Source: Archivesica marissinica (Eukaryota; Mollusca; Bivalvia; Venerida; Vesicomyidae). Taken from it: a stretch of 64,000 bases of DNA. The first letter of the stretch is position 1, and each line of letters starts with the position of its first letter. A program made the position numbers and the translations under genes. The stretch spans positions 19,938,683-20,002,682 of the forward strand of contig CM026398.1 in assembly GCA_014843695.1 (NCBI GenBank), read 5' to 3'. Positions 1 to 13,200 of the stretch are shown here, one piece after another. The notes beneath the pieces were generated by a model that was not told the DNA's origin, made no database searches, and saw nothing but the letters and a program-made list of their open reading frames with translations.

Positions 1-2926
1 GTATGCTATGGAGTGGAGGTATGCTATGGAGTGGAGATATGCTATGGAGTGGAGGTATGCTATGGAGTGGAGATATGCTATGGAGTGGAGGTATGCTATG
101 GAGTGGAGATATGCTATGGAGTGGAGGTATGCTATGGAGTGGAGATATACTATGGAGTGGAGGTATGCTATGGAGTGGAGGTATGCTATGGAGTGGAGGT
201 ATGCTATGGAGTGGAGGTATGCTATGGAGTGGAGGTATGCTATGGAGTGGAGATATGCTATGGAGTGGAGGTATACTATGGAGTGGAGATATGCTATGGA
301 GTGGAGATATACTATGGAGTGGAGGTATGCTATGGAGTGGAGATATACTATGGAGTGGAGGTATGCTATGGAGTTGGAGGTATGCTATGGAGTGGAGATA
401 TACTATGGAGTGGAGGTATACTATGGTGTGGAGGTATGCTATGGAGTGGAGGTATACTATGGAGTGGAGGTATGCTATGGAGTGGAGGTATGCTATGGAG
501 TGGAGATATGCAATGGAGTGGAGGTATACTATGGAGTGGAGATATGCTATGGAGTGGAGATATACTATGGAGTGGAGGTATGCTATGGAGTGGAGATATA
601 CTATGGAGTGGAGGTATGCTATGGAGTGGAGGTATGCTATGGAGTGGAGGCATGCTATGGAGTGGAGGTATGCTATGGAGATGGAGATATGCTATGGATT
701 GGAGAGAGCATGCTATGGAGTGGAGGCATGCTATGGAGTGGAGGCATGCTATGGAGTGGAGGTATGCTATGGAGTGGAGATATACTATGGAGTGGAGGTA
801 TGCTATGGAGTGGAGGTATGCTATGGAGTGGAGGTATGCTATGGAGTGGAGGCATGCTATGGTGTGGAGGTATGCTATGGAGTGGAGATATACTATGGAG
901 TGGAGGTATGCTATGGAGTGGAGATATGCAATGGAGTGGAGGTATGCTATGGAGTGGAGGTATGCTATGGAGATGGAGATATGCTATGGATTGGAGAGAG
1001 CATGCTATGGAGTGGAGGCATGCTATGGAGTGGAGGCATGCTATGGAGTGGAGGTATGCTATGGAGTTGAGGTATACTATGGAGATGGAGATATGCTATG
1101 GATTGGAGAGAGCATGCTATGGAGTGGAGGTATACTATGGAATGGAGGTATGCTATGGAGTGGAGATATGTATGCTATGGAGTGGAGGTATGCTATGGAG
1201 TGGAGATATACTATGGAGTGGAGGTATGCTATGGAGTGGAGATATGTATGCTATGGAGTGGAGGTATGCTATGGAGTGGAGATATACTATGGAGTGGAGG
1301 TATGCTATGGAGTGGAGATATGCAATGGAGTGGAGGTATGCTATGGAGTGGAGGTATACTATGGAGTGGAGGTATGCTATGGAGTGGAGGTATGCTATGG
1401 AGAGTGGAGGTATACTATGGAGTTGAGGTATACTATGGAGAGTGGAGGTATACTATGGAGTGGAGGTATGCTATGGAGTGGAGATATGCTATGGAGTGTA
1501 GGTATGCTATGGAGTGGAGGTATGCTATGGAGTGGAGATATACTATGGAGTGGAGGTATGCTATGGAGTGGAGATATGTATGCTATGGAGTGGAGGTATA
1601 CTATGGAGTGGAGGTATGCTATGGAGTGGAGGTATGCTATGGAGTGGAGGTATACTATGGAGTGGAGATATGCTATGGAGTGGAGGTATGCTATGGAGTG
1701 GAGGTATGCTATGGAGTGGAGGTATGCAATGGAGTGGAGATATACTATGGAGTGGAGATATGCTATGGAGTGGAGGTATGCTATGGAGTGGAGATATGCT
1801 ATGGAGTGGAGGTATGCTATGGAGTGGAGGTATACTATGGAGTGGAGGTATACTATGGAGTGGAGATATGTATGCTATGGAGTGGAGGTATACTATGGAG
1901 TGGAGGTATACTATGGAGTGGAGATATACTATGGAGTGGAGGTATGCTATGGAGTGGAGGTATGCTATGGAGTGGAGGTATACTATGGAGTGGAGATATG
2001 TATGCTATGGAGTGGAGGTATACTATGGAGTGGAGGTATACTATGGAGTGGAGATATACTATGGAGTGGAGGTATGCTATGGAGTGGAGGTATGCTATGG
2101 AGTGGAGGTATACTATGGAGTGGAGGTATGCTATGGAGTGGAGATATACTATGGAGTGGAGGTATGCTATGGAGTGGAGGTATGCAATGGAGTGGAGGTA
2201 TACTATGGAGTGGAGATATGCTATGGAGTGGAGGTATACTATGGAGTGGAGATATGTATGCTATGGAGTGGAGGTATACTATGGAGTGGAGGTATACTAT
2301 GGAGTGGAGGTATACTATGGAGTGGAGATATGCTATGGAGTGGAGATATGTATGCTATGGAGTGGAGGTATGCTATGGAGTGGAGATATGCTATGGAGTG
2401 GAGATATGCTATGGAGTGGAGGTATACTATGGAGTGGAGATATGTATGCTATGGAGTGGAGGTATACTATGGAGTGGAGGTATACTATGGAGTGGAGATA
2501 TGCTATGGAGTGGAGGTATACTATGGAGTGGAGGTATGCTATGGAGTGGAGGTATACTATGGAGTGGAGATATGTATGCTATGGAGTGGAGGTATACTAT
2601 GGAGTGGAGATATGCTATGGAGTGGAGGTATACTATGGAGTGGAGATATGTATGCTATGGAGTGGAGGTATACTATGGAGTGGAGGTATACTATGGAGTG
2701 GAGATATGTATGCTATGGAGTGGAGGTATACTATGGAGTGGAGGTATGCTATGGAGTGGAGATATACTATGGAGTGGAGGTATGCTATGGAGTGGAGGTA
2801 TACTATGGAGTGGAGGTATACTGTAGATTGGAGATATGTATGCTATGGAGAGGTGATATACTACGGAGTGGAGATATGCTATAGAGTGTAGATATGCTAT
2901 GCTATGGAGAGGTGATATACTACGGA
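1..2926. repeat. 18-bp tandem array (continues off the left edge)
   Basis: The unit is GTATGCTATGGAGTGGAG with G/A at the first base and C/A variants (TACTATGG). From about 1165 on, many units carry a 4-bp insertion (GATATGTATGC), giving 22 bp and shifting frame. A composite variant containing GGATTGGAGAGAGCATG recurs near 703, 988 and 1097. The array decays after 2820. Because 18 is a multiple of three, long frames open on the plus strand; they are not genes. Confidence 0.97.
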
Positions 2927-2930
2927 GTGT

Positions 2931-3596
2931 ATAATTACAAATCGCGATGTGTCTGTCTTATATTTCCCCCTAAAAAAATTATTCAGATTTGTTAATGTAA
3001 ATTTGTTTAAGAAAAGTCCACAGTCGAGTAAGTTTTTATAAGATTATTTACAATAAAAGCAAGATTATAAACTGTGATTTACAATTACTGTTTCCATAAC
3101 AACAGCAGAAACCTGTCTCCATTAATCGGCAAGCAGATCTTTTTCAAACTTTACATTGAAGGAAATACACGGTTTCTCGATGGTTGGTGCAGGATACATG
3201 TATATAGCTAAACACATGCTTGTATCTATGATTTAGCTGTAATATTCCGCTGTATTAGTATTTGCCTATTCGGTTCACATTTTATTGCAATGTTGTTATA
3301 TCTCTTGAACCACCCGCTATGCACAAGCTTTTACACTGAGATATACAACACAAATTTCCCCCGAATCAAACACTGTAAGGTATTAGTGAGTAATTCTGAC
3401 CTGGAACTTCTTTGCTTGTTTTGTAACATGACCCATGTCTGTCAAATTGGGAACTTTTGCATGGTAGAAAAGTGATAAAACTGGATACTTTCTGTTATAT
3501 GTTGTAACCGATGGAAACATTAATTAATGCACTTATATTCTTAATTTATACAAAATAAGTTGAAGAATATCGAAGCAAGTTGCTACAACTTTAGAT
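2931..3596. other. Unique AT-rich sequence, no feature seen
   Basis: Probably DCP1 intron. I looked for exons with paired splice sites and found none convincing; the open frame at 3290-3475 has no recognisable family. Confidence 0.4.
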
Positions 3597-3598
3597 TA

Positions 3599-4014
3599 CA
3601 GTCAAACCTGTGTTAGTGGTCACCTCCATTAAGCAGCCAACCTGTATTAAGCATTTCCAGATTCCCATTATGTTGTTTTATTATACATTTTACATCTATT
3701 AACCCTTTCAACACCACAGACCTCTAAATTGGCTTACAAAAAAGTGTAGATCCAGATGAGCCGGCTCGTGACGAGCCGTCTCATCAGGATCTGCACTTTT
3801 TTCAAGTAATATAACTATTTTTAGAAGAAAAAAATACCCATTTTGATAAATGAACTGATCCAAATGTAATTTTGTTATTAATTTATTGGTCTAAAAATAT
3901 CATGGACCAGTCCATGTCAGTTACTTGGTGTTGAATGGGTTAAGCAGCCACCTGTGCGAAGCAGCCACTTTTTGTGATTCCCCCTTGGCTGGCTGCTTAG
4001 CACAGGTTTGACTG
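3599..4014. mobile_element. TA-flanked MITE, CAGTCAAACCTG family, with nested insertion
   Basis: Terminal inverted repeats CAGTCAAACCTG and CAGGTTTGACTG are flanked by TA on both sides (3597-3598, 4015-4016), as expected for the Tc1/mariner/pogo superfamily. Internal GGCTGCTTAA-type blocks match the copies at 40569, 41028 and 56848. It carries no coding capacity. A TTAA-flanked element is inserted at 3703-3939. Confidence 0.85.
3703..3939. mobile_element. TTAA-flanked MITE, CCCTTTCAACACCA family (nested copy)
   Basis: The 237-bp element has ends CCCTTTCAACACCA and TGGTGTTGAATGGG. It is flanked by TTAA at 3699-3702 and 3940-3943, which is the target-site duplication of piggyBac-type transposons. 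A strong internal hairpin lies at about 3741-3802 (GATGAGCCGGCTCGT against ACGAGCCGTCTCATC). Other copies are at 5801 and 37261. Confidence 0.85.
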
Positions 4015-4131
4015 TACTCGCTCTTTACAGCATGTTCTGTACAGAGAGGAAATATATTGAAATATCTATCCTCCTTTAGTAAGAGTATTCAGGGGCAGTA
4101 ACTGAGTGATGTTTCTCGTTGCATATTTCAG

Positions 4132-4246
4132 CCTAGTAATCACAACCTTGCCACTGCGGCGGCCTCCCTCACCACGGAACTTTTATCACCCATGGCATTT
4201 ATTTCATCTACAGTGAGAAAGACTCCTCCTACCGCCAGTGTATCAG
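4132..4246 (+). CDS. DCP1: DCP1 exon (linker upstream of trimerization domain)
   Basis: The 115-bp exon is preceded by a pyrimidine-rich TTTCTCGTTGCATATTTCAG acceptor and followed by a GTATTG donor. It reads in phase 0 on entry and leaves one base (G). The product is Ser/Thr/Ala/Pro-rich linker containing ELLSPMAFISSTVRKTPP. An LxSPxxF motif of this kind precedes the C-terminal domain in animal DCP1 proteins (compare LISPSVF in human DCP1A). It is too short and too late in frame to appear as a conventional ORF, and was found by its splice sites and its phase fit with the next exon. Confidence 0.8.
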
Positions 4247-7200
4247 GTATTGTCACAATGGTTAATACTGTACTCCTATCTAATTATCTATCTGTTTGTC
4301 TATCTATCTTATCGTGTGTGGGGGGGGCTCTGTCTGCTGTTTCACTGTGTGAGTTTGAGTCTTAACACTTAACCTGCCAATCACAACTAAAGTAGCCAGA
4401 TAAGATCAGGCACTATGCTGTTTGCTATTCGGATAGTGGAGTTAAACACTTGTCTGAATAGCAATCAACATAGATCCTAATCAGCTGCACCTGATCTGGA
4501 TCTATGTTGTTTGCACATCCATCCAATTTATTCGGCAGGTTATGGGTTAAGGTAGTTAGATAACTCTTTCAAGAGAGGAAATAAACTAGCTGGTTCATGC
4601 AAGTCAGTGGTTCTACCTGGATATGGATTTGTGTCTGACATTTTGAATCTTCCTCTGCGAAATACCGGATTCTTAAGCCGTGATATACTATCTGTTATTA
4701 TACAGCACTGTCATTCCAGTATATTATGGTAACTTTCTTTCTTAAAAGTATAAACTTCAATAATATTCCTATCTCATTAGTGAATATGTTTAAATTGCGA
4801 CCTTGCCAACCCCAATTGTAGCCCTATTTGTTTTTTTTAAAGGGGAACTCTCGCAGTCTAGTATTTATGCCTCAAATACTTCTGGCTGCTAAGTTTAAGT
4901 TTAAACAACTTATATTAATCACTCTCGTTGGCGCGGATGAAAGCGTATATGTGGTCGATAATGTAAAAGGACCAGGAGTACCCGGATAAACTTTATTTAA
5001 TTTACAACGATTGGGAAACGAACTCAGTCTCGTTGGCGCGGATGAAAACGTATATGTGGTCGTTAATGTAAGAGGAACCGGAGTACCCAGAGAAAACCTA
5101 CCACCTGTCCAATCTGGTGATGATCATACCATCTCGCATACTTTCCAGTGCGAGGATCGAACCCGGGTAATTTAGAATTGTAACTACTGCCCATTGCATG
5201 ATTGTAGATGCTGACTAACAGGGTTACATAGCTGTGTTTCCCCGCTGGTGTGTACTAGTAAGGTGGTATTGGTTGTATCATACATTGCAACGTTAATAAT
5301 GAATGATATATGAAATACTTCAGACGTGTTTGAAACAATGCACAGTCTACATCCGTTATGTCGAATTCCGTCGGACCGAACAAAATACTTTGACATAACC
5401 GAAGTTTGACTTAACCAAATTCGATATAAACCGATCCAGTTATATGTAAAATGATAGTATCTGAAACGCGACTTTGATCAGACTTCGAGATAACCAGAGA
5501 ATTCGACATAACCGGTAAATAATGGATTAAGCTTAAGCTTGTTGGCTTCAAATCACTTGGGCTCACTGCTATCGGTTCGAATCCCACTGGTGATGTCAAT
5601 TTCTTTCATGTGAGGAAGCTATCCAATGGGCTTGTGGAAGGTGGGTAGGTCTACCCAGATGCCCGTATGATTTGTAATGGAATAAAGTCAATCAGATACC
5701 TCAAATTCAGTTTCATTCACAAGTGTGAGAAACAACAATTGTCGTAGCAAATGTCAGAAGTCCGCAAAGTACCCTCGACTTATGGAAGGATCCAGCCTCA
5801 CCCTTTCAACACCACGAGCCGTCTCATCAGGATCTGCACTTTTTGCCAGTGATATGACTATTTTTAGACATAATTACCCATTTTGATAAATGAACTTGTC
5901 CAAATGTGATTTTCTGATTCATTTATTGGTTTATGAATATCATGGACCAGTCCATGTGAGTTACTTGGTGTTGAATGGGTTAACACCAGTTTGCCCTTGT
6001 GACCGAGATCGACTTATGGGCGGGAACATACAGTAGGTGGTTGTCCATTCATCAGTCGTCTGTTGGCAGAATAGATATTTAATTTCTCAATCCAAACTTA
6101 GACAGGTTGTATCTTGGAACAAATGCTTATCCACGGTTGATATTGATTCATGTTGGATCACAAGCCATGCTTGTGACAATTACAGATCACAGGATGACAT
6201 GTCAGGCTGACCTGCAGATTTCATTTATAATTTTATGTAGCCTATATGCTATATAAGGCTGATGTGAATAATTGATTTTCCTAGTCTTTCAGATGGGACT
6301 TTAAACCAAGGTCTTGTGTCGGTGCTTTACACTGTACACGTAAAAGAACCAGAGGAGGCACTGGAATGGGTCTCCGTCTGTATCATTGCACTATCCTCCA
6401 AAAATCTGTTCAGGAGGCGTCGCTCATATGGGCAACCTGTAGCGACGATAAATAAAACGTAAACCACCACCATTGATTTTCCTCCCTGCCTTGCCTGTCC
6501 CTTATTATTTGTGACGCTCCCTAAATTTTAGCAGTAAAAAAATATATCTGTATATCATCCTGCCCTGAATGAAAATCTAGCAATTAATTTATGATGGCCT
6601 AAGATTTGTAACTAATTTATCTTGAACCTGACCTGCAATTAGTTTATGACGACCTAAAACTTGTAACTAATTTATCTTGGCCTATGACCTGCAATTAGTT
6701 TATGACGGCCTAAGACTTGAAACTAATTTATCCTGGCCTATGACCTGCAATTAGCTTATGATGGTCTAAGACTTGAAACTAATTTATCTTGGCCTATAAC
6801 CTGCAATTAGCTTATGACGGTCTAAGACTTGTAACTAACTTATCTTGGCCTATGACCTACAATTAGCTTATGACAGTCTAAGACTTGAAACTAATTTATC
6901 TTGGCCTATGACCTGCAATTAGTTTATGACAGCCTAAGACTTGTAACTAACTTATCTTGGCCTATGACCTACAATTAGCTTATGACAGTCTAAGACTTGA
7001 AACTAATTTATCTTGGCCTGCAATTAGCTTATGACGGTCTAAGACTTGTAACTAACTTATCTTGGCCTATGACCTACAATTAGCTTATGACAGTCTAAGA
7101 CTTGAAACTAATTTATCTTGGCCTATGACCTGCAATTAGTTTATGACAGCCTAAGACTTGTAACTAACTTATCTTGGCCTATGACCTACAATTAGCTTAT

Positions 7201-10200
7201 GACAGTCTAAGACTTGAAACTAATTTATCTTGGCCTATGACCTACAATTAGTTTATGACAGCCTAAGACTTGAAACTAATTTATCTTGGCCTATGACCTG
7301 CAATTAGTTTATGACAGCCTAAGACTTGTAACTAACTTATCTTGGCCTATGACCTACAATTAGCTTATGACAGTCTAAGACTTGAAACTAATTTATCTTG
7401 GCCTGCAATTAGCTTATGACGGTCTAAGACTCGTAACTAACTTATCTTGGCCTATGACCTACAATTAGCTTATGACAGTCTAAGACCTGAAACTAATTTG
7501 TCTTGGCCTATGACCTGCAATTAGTTTATGACAGCCTAAGACTTGTAACTAACTTATCTTGGCCTATGACCTACAATTAGCTTATGACAGTCTAAGACTT
7601 GAAACTAATTTATCTTGGCCTATGACCTACAATTAGTTTATGACAGCCTAAGACTTGAAACTAATTTATCTTGGCCTATGACCTGCAATTAGTTTATGAC
7701 AGCCTAAGACTTGTAACTAACTTATCTTGGCCTATGACCTACAATTAGCTTATGACAGTCTAAGACTTGAAACTAATTTATCTTGGCCTATGACCTGCAA
7801 TTAGTTTATGACAGCCTAAGACTTGAAACTAATTTATCTTGGCCTATGACCTGCAATTAGTTTATGACAGCCTAAGACTTGTGGCTTGCTCCCTTGTAGA
7901 ACGATCGGCATCCTATGAGGAGAGGTTGGATCAGAGCCGAGATTCTGATGTCTTACCTGTAGCGGCATTAACAAAAGAACAATTACAGCAGGCGCTCCTG
8001 TATTTATTGAAGGTAGGAATTTATGACTTACATCCGTTATAATTAATTAATAAAAGGTAGATTGTATAAGATGATGCATGGGTTGGATTCCAGACACTTG
8101 TATCCTGTACCGTGATCCATACAACTTAATTTTAGCTCGATTGTGAAACAAAACAGTCTTACCTCTTTCATATTGGAATCCATTTCCAGGAAGGAGGTGG
8201 AAATGTGGATTTAAAGGAGATTAGATGATGTTTCCGAATACATTATTTTTTGGCATATTTTTGAAACGACAATTGACAAAACGAGTATAGTTTCTTAGTT
8301 TTCTACCACATAACATGCTTTATATAAAAAATAACAGTTTATAAATTAAGTTGGTGATGCTAGCAGCTACATCGATTACCTCCCTTGAATTGTGGTGACT
8401 GGATTAGCTCCCTTCAATAATATTCCTATCTCATTAGTGAATATGTTTAAATTGCGACCTTGCCAGCCCCAATTGTAGCCCTATTTGTTTTTCTTTAAAG
8501 GGGAACTAGCGCAGTCTAGTATTTATGCCTCATATACTTCTGGCTTCTAAGTTTAAGTTTAAACAACTTATATTAATCACTCTCGTTGGTGCGGATGAAA
8601 GCGTATATGTGGTCATTTGTGTGGGAGGAAACCGGAGTACTCGGAGAAAACCCACCTGTCCGATCTGGCGGCCACCGTACCATCTCACATACTTCCTGGT
8701 GCTAAGTAAACCCTAGGAACATGTGTCCATGCAGTGTGTCCATGCAGTGTGTCCATGCTGTCCATGCTGCCCATGCAGTGTGTCCATGCAGTGTGTCCAT
8801 GCATGTCCATGCGTCCATGCAGTGTGTCCATGCAGTGTGTCCATGCAGTGTGTCCATGCAGTGTGTCCATGCTGCCCATGCAGTGTGTCCATGCAGTGTG
8901 TCCATGCTGTCCATGCAGTGTGTCCATGCAGTGTGTCCATGCTGCCCATGCAGTGTGTCCATGCAGTGTGTCCATGCTGTCCATGCAGTGTGTCCATGCT
9001 GTCCATGCAGTGTGTCCATGCTGTCCATGCAGTGTGTCCATGCTGTCCATGCAGTGTGTCCATGCTGCCCATGCAGTGTGTCCATGCAGTCCATGCAGTG
9101 TGTCCATGCAGTGTGTCCATGCTGCCCATGCAGTGTGTCCATGCTGCCCATGCAGTGTGTCCATGCAGTCCATGCAGTGTGTCCATGCAGTCCATGCAGT
9201 GTGTCCATGCAGTGTGTCCATGCAGTGTGTCCATGCTCTGTGTCCATGCTGTGTGTCCATGCAGTGTGTCCATGCTCTGTGTCCATGCAGTGTGTCCATG
9301 CTGTCCATGCAGTGTGTCCATGCTCTGTGTCCATGCAGTGTGTCCATGCAGTGTGTCCATGCCTGTGTCCATGCAGTGTGTCCATGCTGTCCATGCAGTG
9401 TGTCCATGCTTGTGTCCATGCAGTGTGTCCATGCAGTGTGTCCATGCAGTGTGTCCATGCTGCCATGCAGTGTGTCCATGCTGCCCATGCAGTGTGTCCA
9501 TGCAGTGTGTCCATGCTGCCCATGCAGTGTGTCCATGCTGTCCATGCAGTGTGTCCATGCTGTCCATGCAGTGTGTCCATGCTGTCCATGCAGTGTGTCC
9601 ATGCAGTGTGTCCATGCAGTGTGTCCATGCTGCCCATGCAGTGTGTCCATGCAGTGTGTCCATGCTGTCCATGCAGTGTGTCCATGCTGTCCATGCAGTG
9701 TGTCCATGCTGTCCATGCAGTGTGTCCATGCTGTCCATGCAGTGTGTCCATGCTGTCCATGCAGTGTGTCCATGCTGTCCATGCAGTGTGTCCATGCTGC
9801 CCATGCAGTGTGTCCATGCTGTCCATGCAGTGTGTCCATGCTGCCCATGCAGTGTGTCCATGCTGTCCATGCAGTGTGTCCATGCTGTCCATGCAGTGTG
9901 TCCATGCTGCCCATGCAGTGTGTCCATGCAGTGTGTCCATGCAGTGTGTCCATGCAGTGTGTCCATGCTGTCCATGCAGTGTGTCCATGCTGCCCATGCA
10001 GTGTGTCCATGCTGTCCATGCAGTGTGTCCATGCTGTCCATGCTGCCCATGCAGTGTGTCCATGCTGTCCATGCAGTGTGTCCATGCTGCCCATGCAGTG
10101 TGTCCATGCAGTGTGTCCATGCTGCCCATGCAGTGTGTCCATGCTGTCCATGCTGTCCATGCAGTGTGTCCATGCTGTCCATGCAGTGTGTCCATGCAGT

Positions 10201-13200
10201 GTGTCCATGCTGTCCATGCAGTGTGTCCATGCTGTCCATGCAGTGTGTCCATGCAGTGTGTCCATGCAGTGTGTCCATGCTGCCCATGCAGTGTGTCCAT
10301 GCAGTGTGTCCATGCTGCCCATGCAGTGTGTCCATGCAGTGTGTCCATGCTGTCCATGCAGTGTGTCCATGCTGTCCATGCAGTCCATGCAGTGTGTCCA
10401 TGCAGTGTGTCCATGCTGCCCATGCAGTGTGTCCATGCTGTCCATGCAGTGTGTCCATGCAGTGTGTCCATGCAGTCCATGCAGTGTGTCCATGCTGTCC
10501 ATGCAGTGTGTCCATGCAGTCCATGCAGTGTGTCCATGCAGTGTGTCCATGCTGTCCATGCAGTGTGTCCATGCTGTCCATGCAGTCCATGCAGTGTGTC
10601 CATGCAGTGTGTCCATGCTGTCCATGCAGTGTGTCCATGCTGCCCATGCAGTGTGTCCATGCTGTCCATGCAGTGTGTCCATGCTGTCCATGCAGTGTGT
10701 CCATGCTGTCCATGCAGTGTGTCCATGCTGCCCATGCAGTGTGTCCATGCTGCCCATGCAGTGTGTCCATGCTGCCCATGCAGTGTGTCCATGCTGTCCA
10801 TGCAGTGTGTCCATGCTGTCCATGCAGTGTGTCCATGCAGTCCATGCAGTGTGTCCATGCTGTGTGTCCATGCTGTCCATGCAGTGTGTCCATGCTGCCC
10901 ATGCAGTGTGTCCATGCTGTCCATGCAGTGTGTCCATGCTGCCCATGCAGTGTGTCCATGCTGTCCATGCAGTGTGTCCATGCAGTGTGCCCATGCAGTG
11001 TGTCCATGCTGTCCATGCAGTGTGTCCATGCTGCCCATGCAGTGTGTCCATGCAGTGTGTCCATGCAGTGTGTCCATGCTGCCCATGCAGTGTGTCCATG
11101 CTGCCCATGCAGTGTGTCCATGCAGTCCATGCAGTGTGTCCATGCAGTGTGTCCATGCTGTCCATGCAGTGTGTCCATGCTGCCCATGCAGTGTGTCCAT
11201 GCTGCCCATGCAGTGTGTCCATGCAGTGTGTCCATGCTGTCCATGCAGTGTGTCCATGCTGTCCATGCAGTGTGTCCATGCTGTCCATGCAGTGTGTCCA
11301 TGCTGCCCATGCAGTGTGTCCATGCAGTGTGTCCATGCTGCCCATGCAGTGTGTCCATGCTGCCCATGCAGTGTGTCCATGCAGTGTGTCCATGCTGTCC
11401 ATGCAGTGTGTCCATGCAGTGTGTCCATGCAGTGTGTCCATGCTGTCCATGCTGTCCATGCAGTGTGTCCATGCAGTGTGTCCATGCAGTGTGTCCATGC
11501 TGTCCATGCAGTGTGTCCATGCTGTCCATGCAGTGTGTCCATGCAGTGTGTCCATGCAGTGTGTCCATGCTGCCCATGCAGTGTGTCCATGCAGTGTGTC
11601 CATGCTGTCCATGCAGTGTGTCCATGCAGTGTGCCATGCAGTGTGTCCATGCTGTCCATGCAGTGTGTCCATGCTGTCCATGCAGTGTGTCCATGCTGTC
11701 CATGCAGTGTGTCCATGCAGTGTGTCCATGCAGTGTGTCCATGCTGTCCATGCAGTGTGTCCATGCTGTCCATGCAGTGTGTCCATGCAGTCCATGCAGT
11801 GTGTCCATGCAGTGTGTCCATGCAGTGTGTCCATGCTGTCCATGCAGTGTGCCCATGCAGTGTGTCCATGCAGTCCATGCAGTGTGTCCATGCAGTCCAT
11901 GCAGTGTGTCCATGCTGCCCATGCAGTGTGTCCATGCAGTGTGTCCATGCTGTCCATGCAGTGTGTCCATGCAGTGTGTCCATGCTGCCATGCTGTCCAT
12001 GCAGTGTGTCCATGCTGTCCATGCAGTGTGTCCATGCTGCCCATGCAGTGTGTCCATGCAGTGTGTCCATGCTGTCCATGCAGTGTGTCCATGCTGTCCT
12101 GTGCCCATGCAGTGTGTCCATGCTGTCCATGCAGTGTGTCCATGCAGTGTGTCCATGCTGTCCATGCAGTGTGTCCATGCTGCCCATGCAGTGTGTCCAT
12201 GCAGTGTGTCCATGCAGTGTGTCCATGCTGTCCATGCAGTGTGTCCAGCAGTGTGTCCATGCTGTCCATGCAGTGTGTCCATGCAGTGTCTGTGCCCATG
12301 CAGTGTGTCCATGCAGTGTGTCCATGTGCCCATGCAGTGTGCCCATGCAGTGTGTCCATGCTGCCCATGCAGTGTGTCCATGCTGCCATGCAGTGTGTCC
12401 ATGCAGTGTGTCCATGCTGCCCATGCAGTGTGTCCATGCAGTGTGTCCATGCTGCCCATGCAGTGTGCCCATGTGCCCATGCAGTGTGTCCATGCTGCCC
12501 ATGCAGTGTGTCCATGCAGTGTGTCCATGCAGTGTGTCCATGCAGTGTGTCCATGCAGTGTGTCCATGCAGTGTGTCCATGCAGTGTGTCCATGCTGTCC
12601 ATGCTGTCCATGCAGTGTGTCCATGCAGTGTGTCCATGCAGTGTGTCCATGCTGCCCATGCAGTGTGTCCATGCTGTCCATGCAGTGTGTCCATGCAGTG
12701 TGTCCATGCAGTGTGTCCATGCTGCCCATGCAGTGTGTCCATGCAGTGTGTCCATGCAGTGTGTCCATGCAGTGTGTCCATGCTGTCCATGCAGTGTGCC
12801 CATGCAGTGTGTCCATGCTGTCCATGCAGTGTGTCCATGCTGCCCATGCAGTGTGTCCATGCAGTGTGCCCATGCAGTGTGTCCATGCTGTCCATGCAGT
12901 GTGTCCATGCTGCCCATGCAGTGTGTCCATGCTGCCCATGCAGTGTGTCCATGCAGTCCATGCAGTGTGTCCATGCAGTGTGCCCATGCAGTGTGTCCAT
13001 GCTGTCCATGCAGTGTGCCCATGCAGTGTGTCCATGCAGTCCATGCAGTGTGTCCATGCAGTGTGCCCATGCAGTGTGTCCATGCTGTCCATGCAGTGTG
13101 CCCATGCAGTGTGTCCATGCTGTCCATGCAGTGTGTCCATGCAGTGTGTCCATGCTGCCCATGCAGTGTGTCCATGCTGCCCATGCAGTGTGTCCATGCA

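Noticed and set aside
13..2891. Repetitive proteins of up to 937 residues (WRYAME or CYGVEV repeats)
   Set aside because: An 18-bp unit divisible by three without stop codons opens all plus-strand frames; frames break at the 4-bp insertions.
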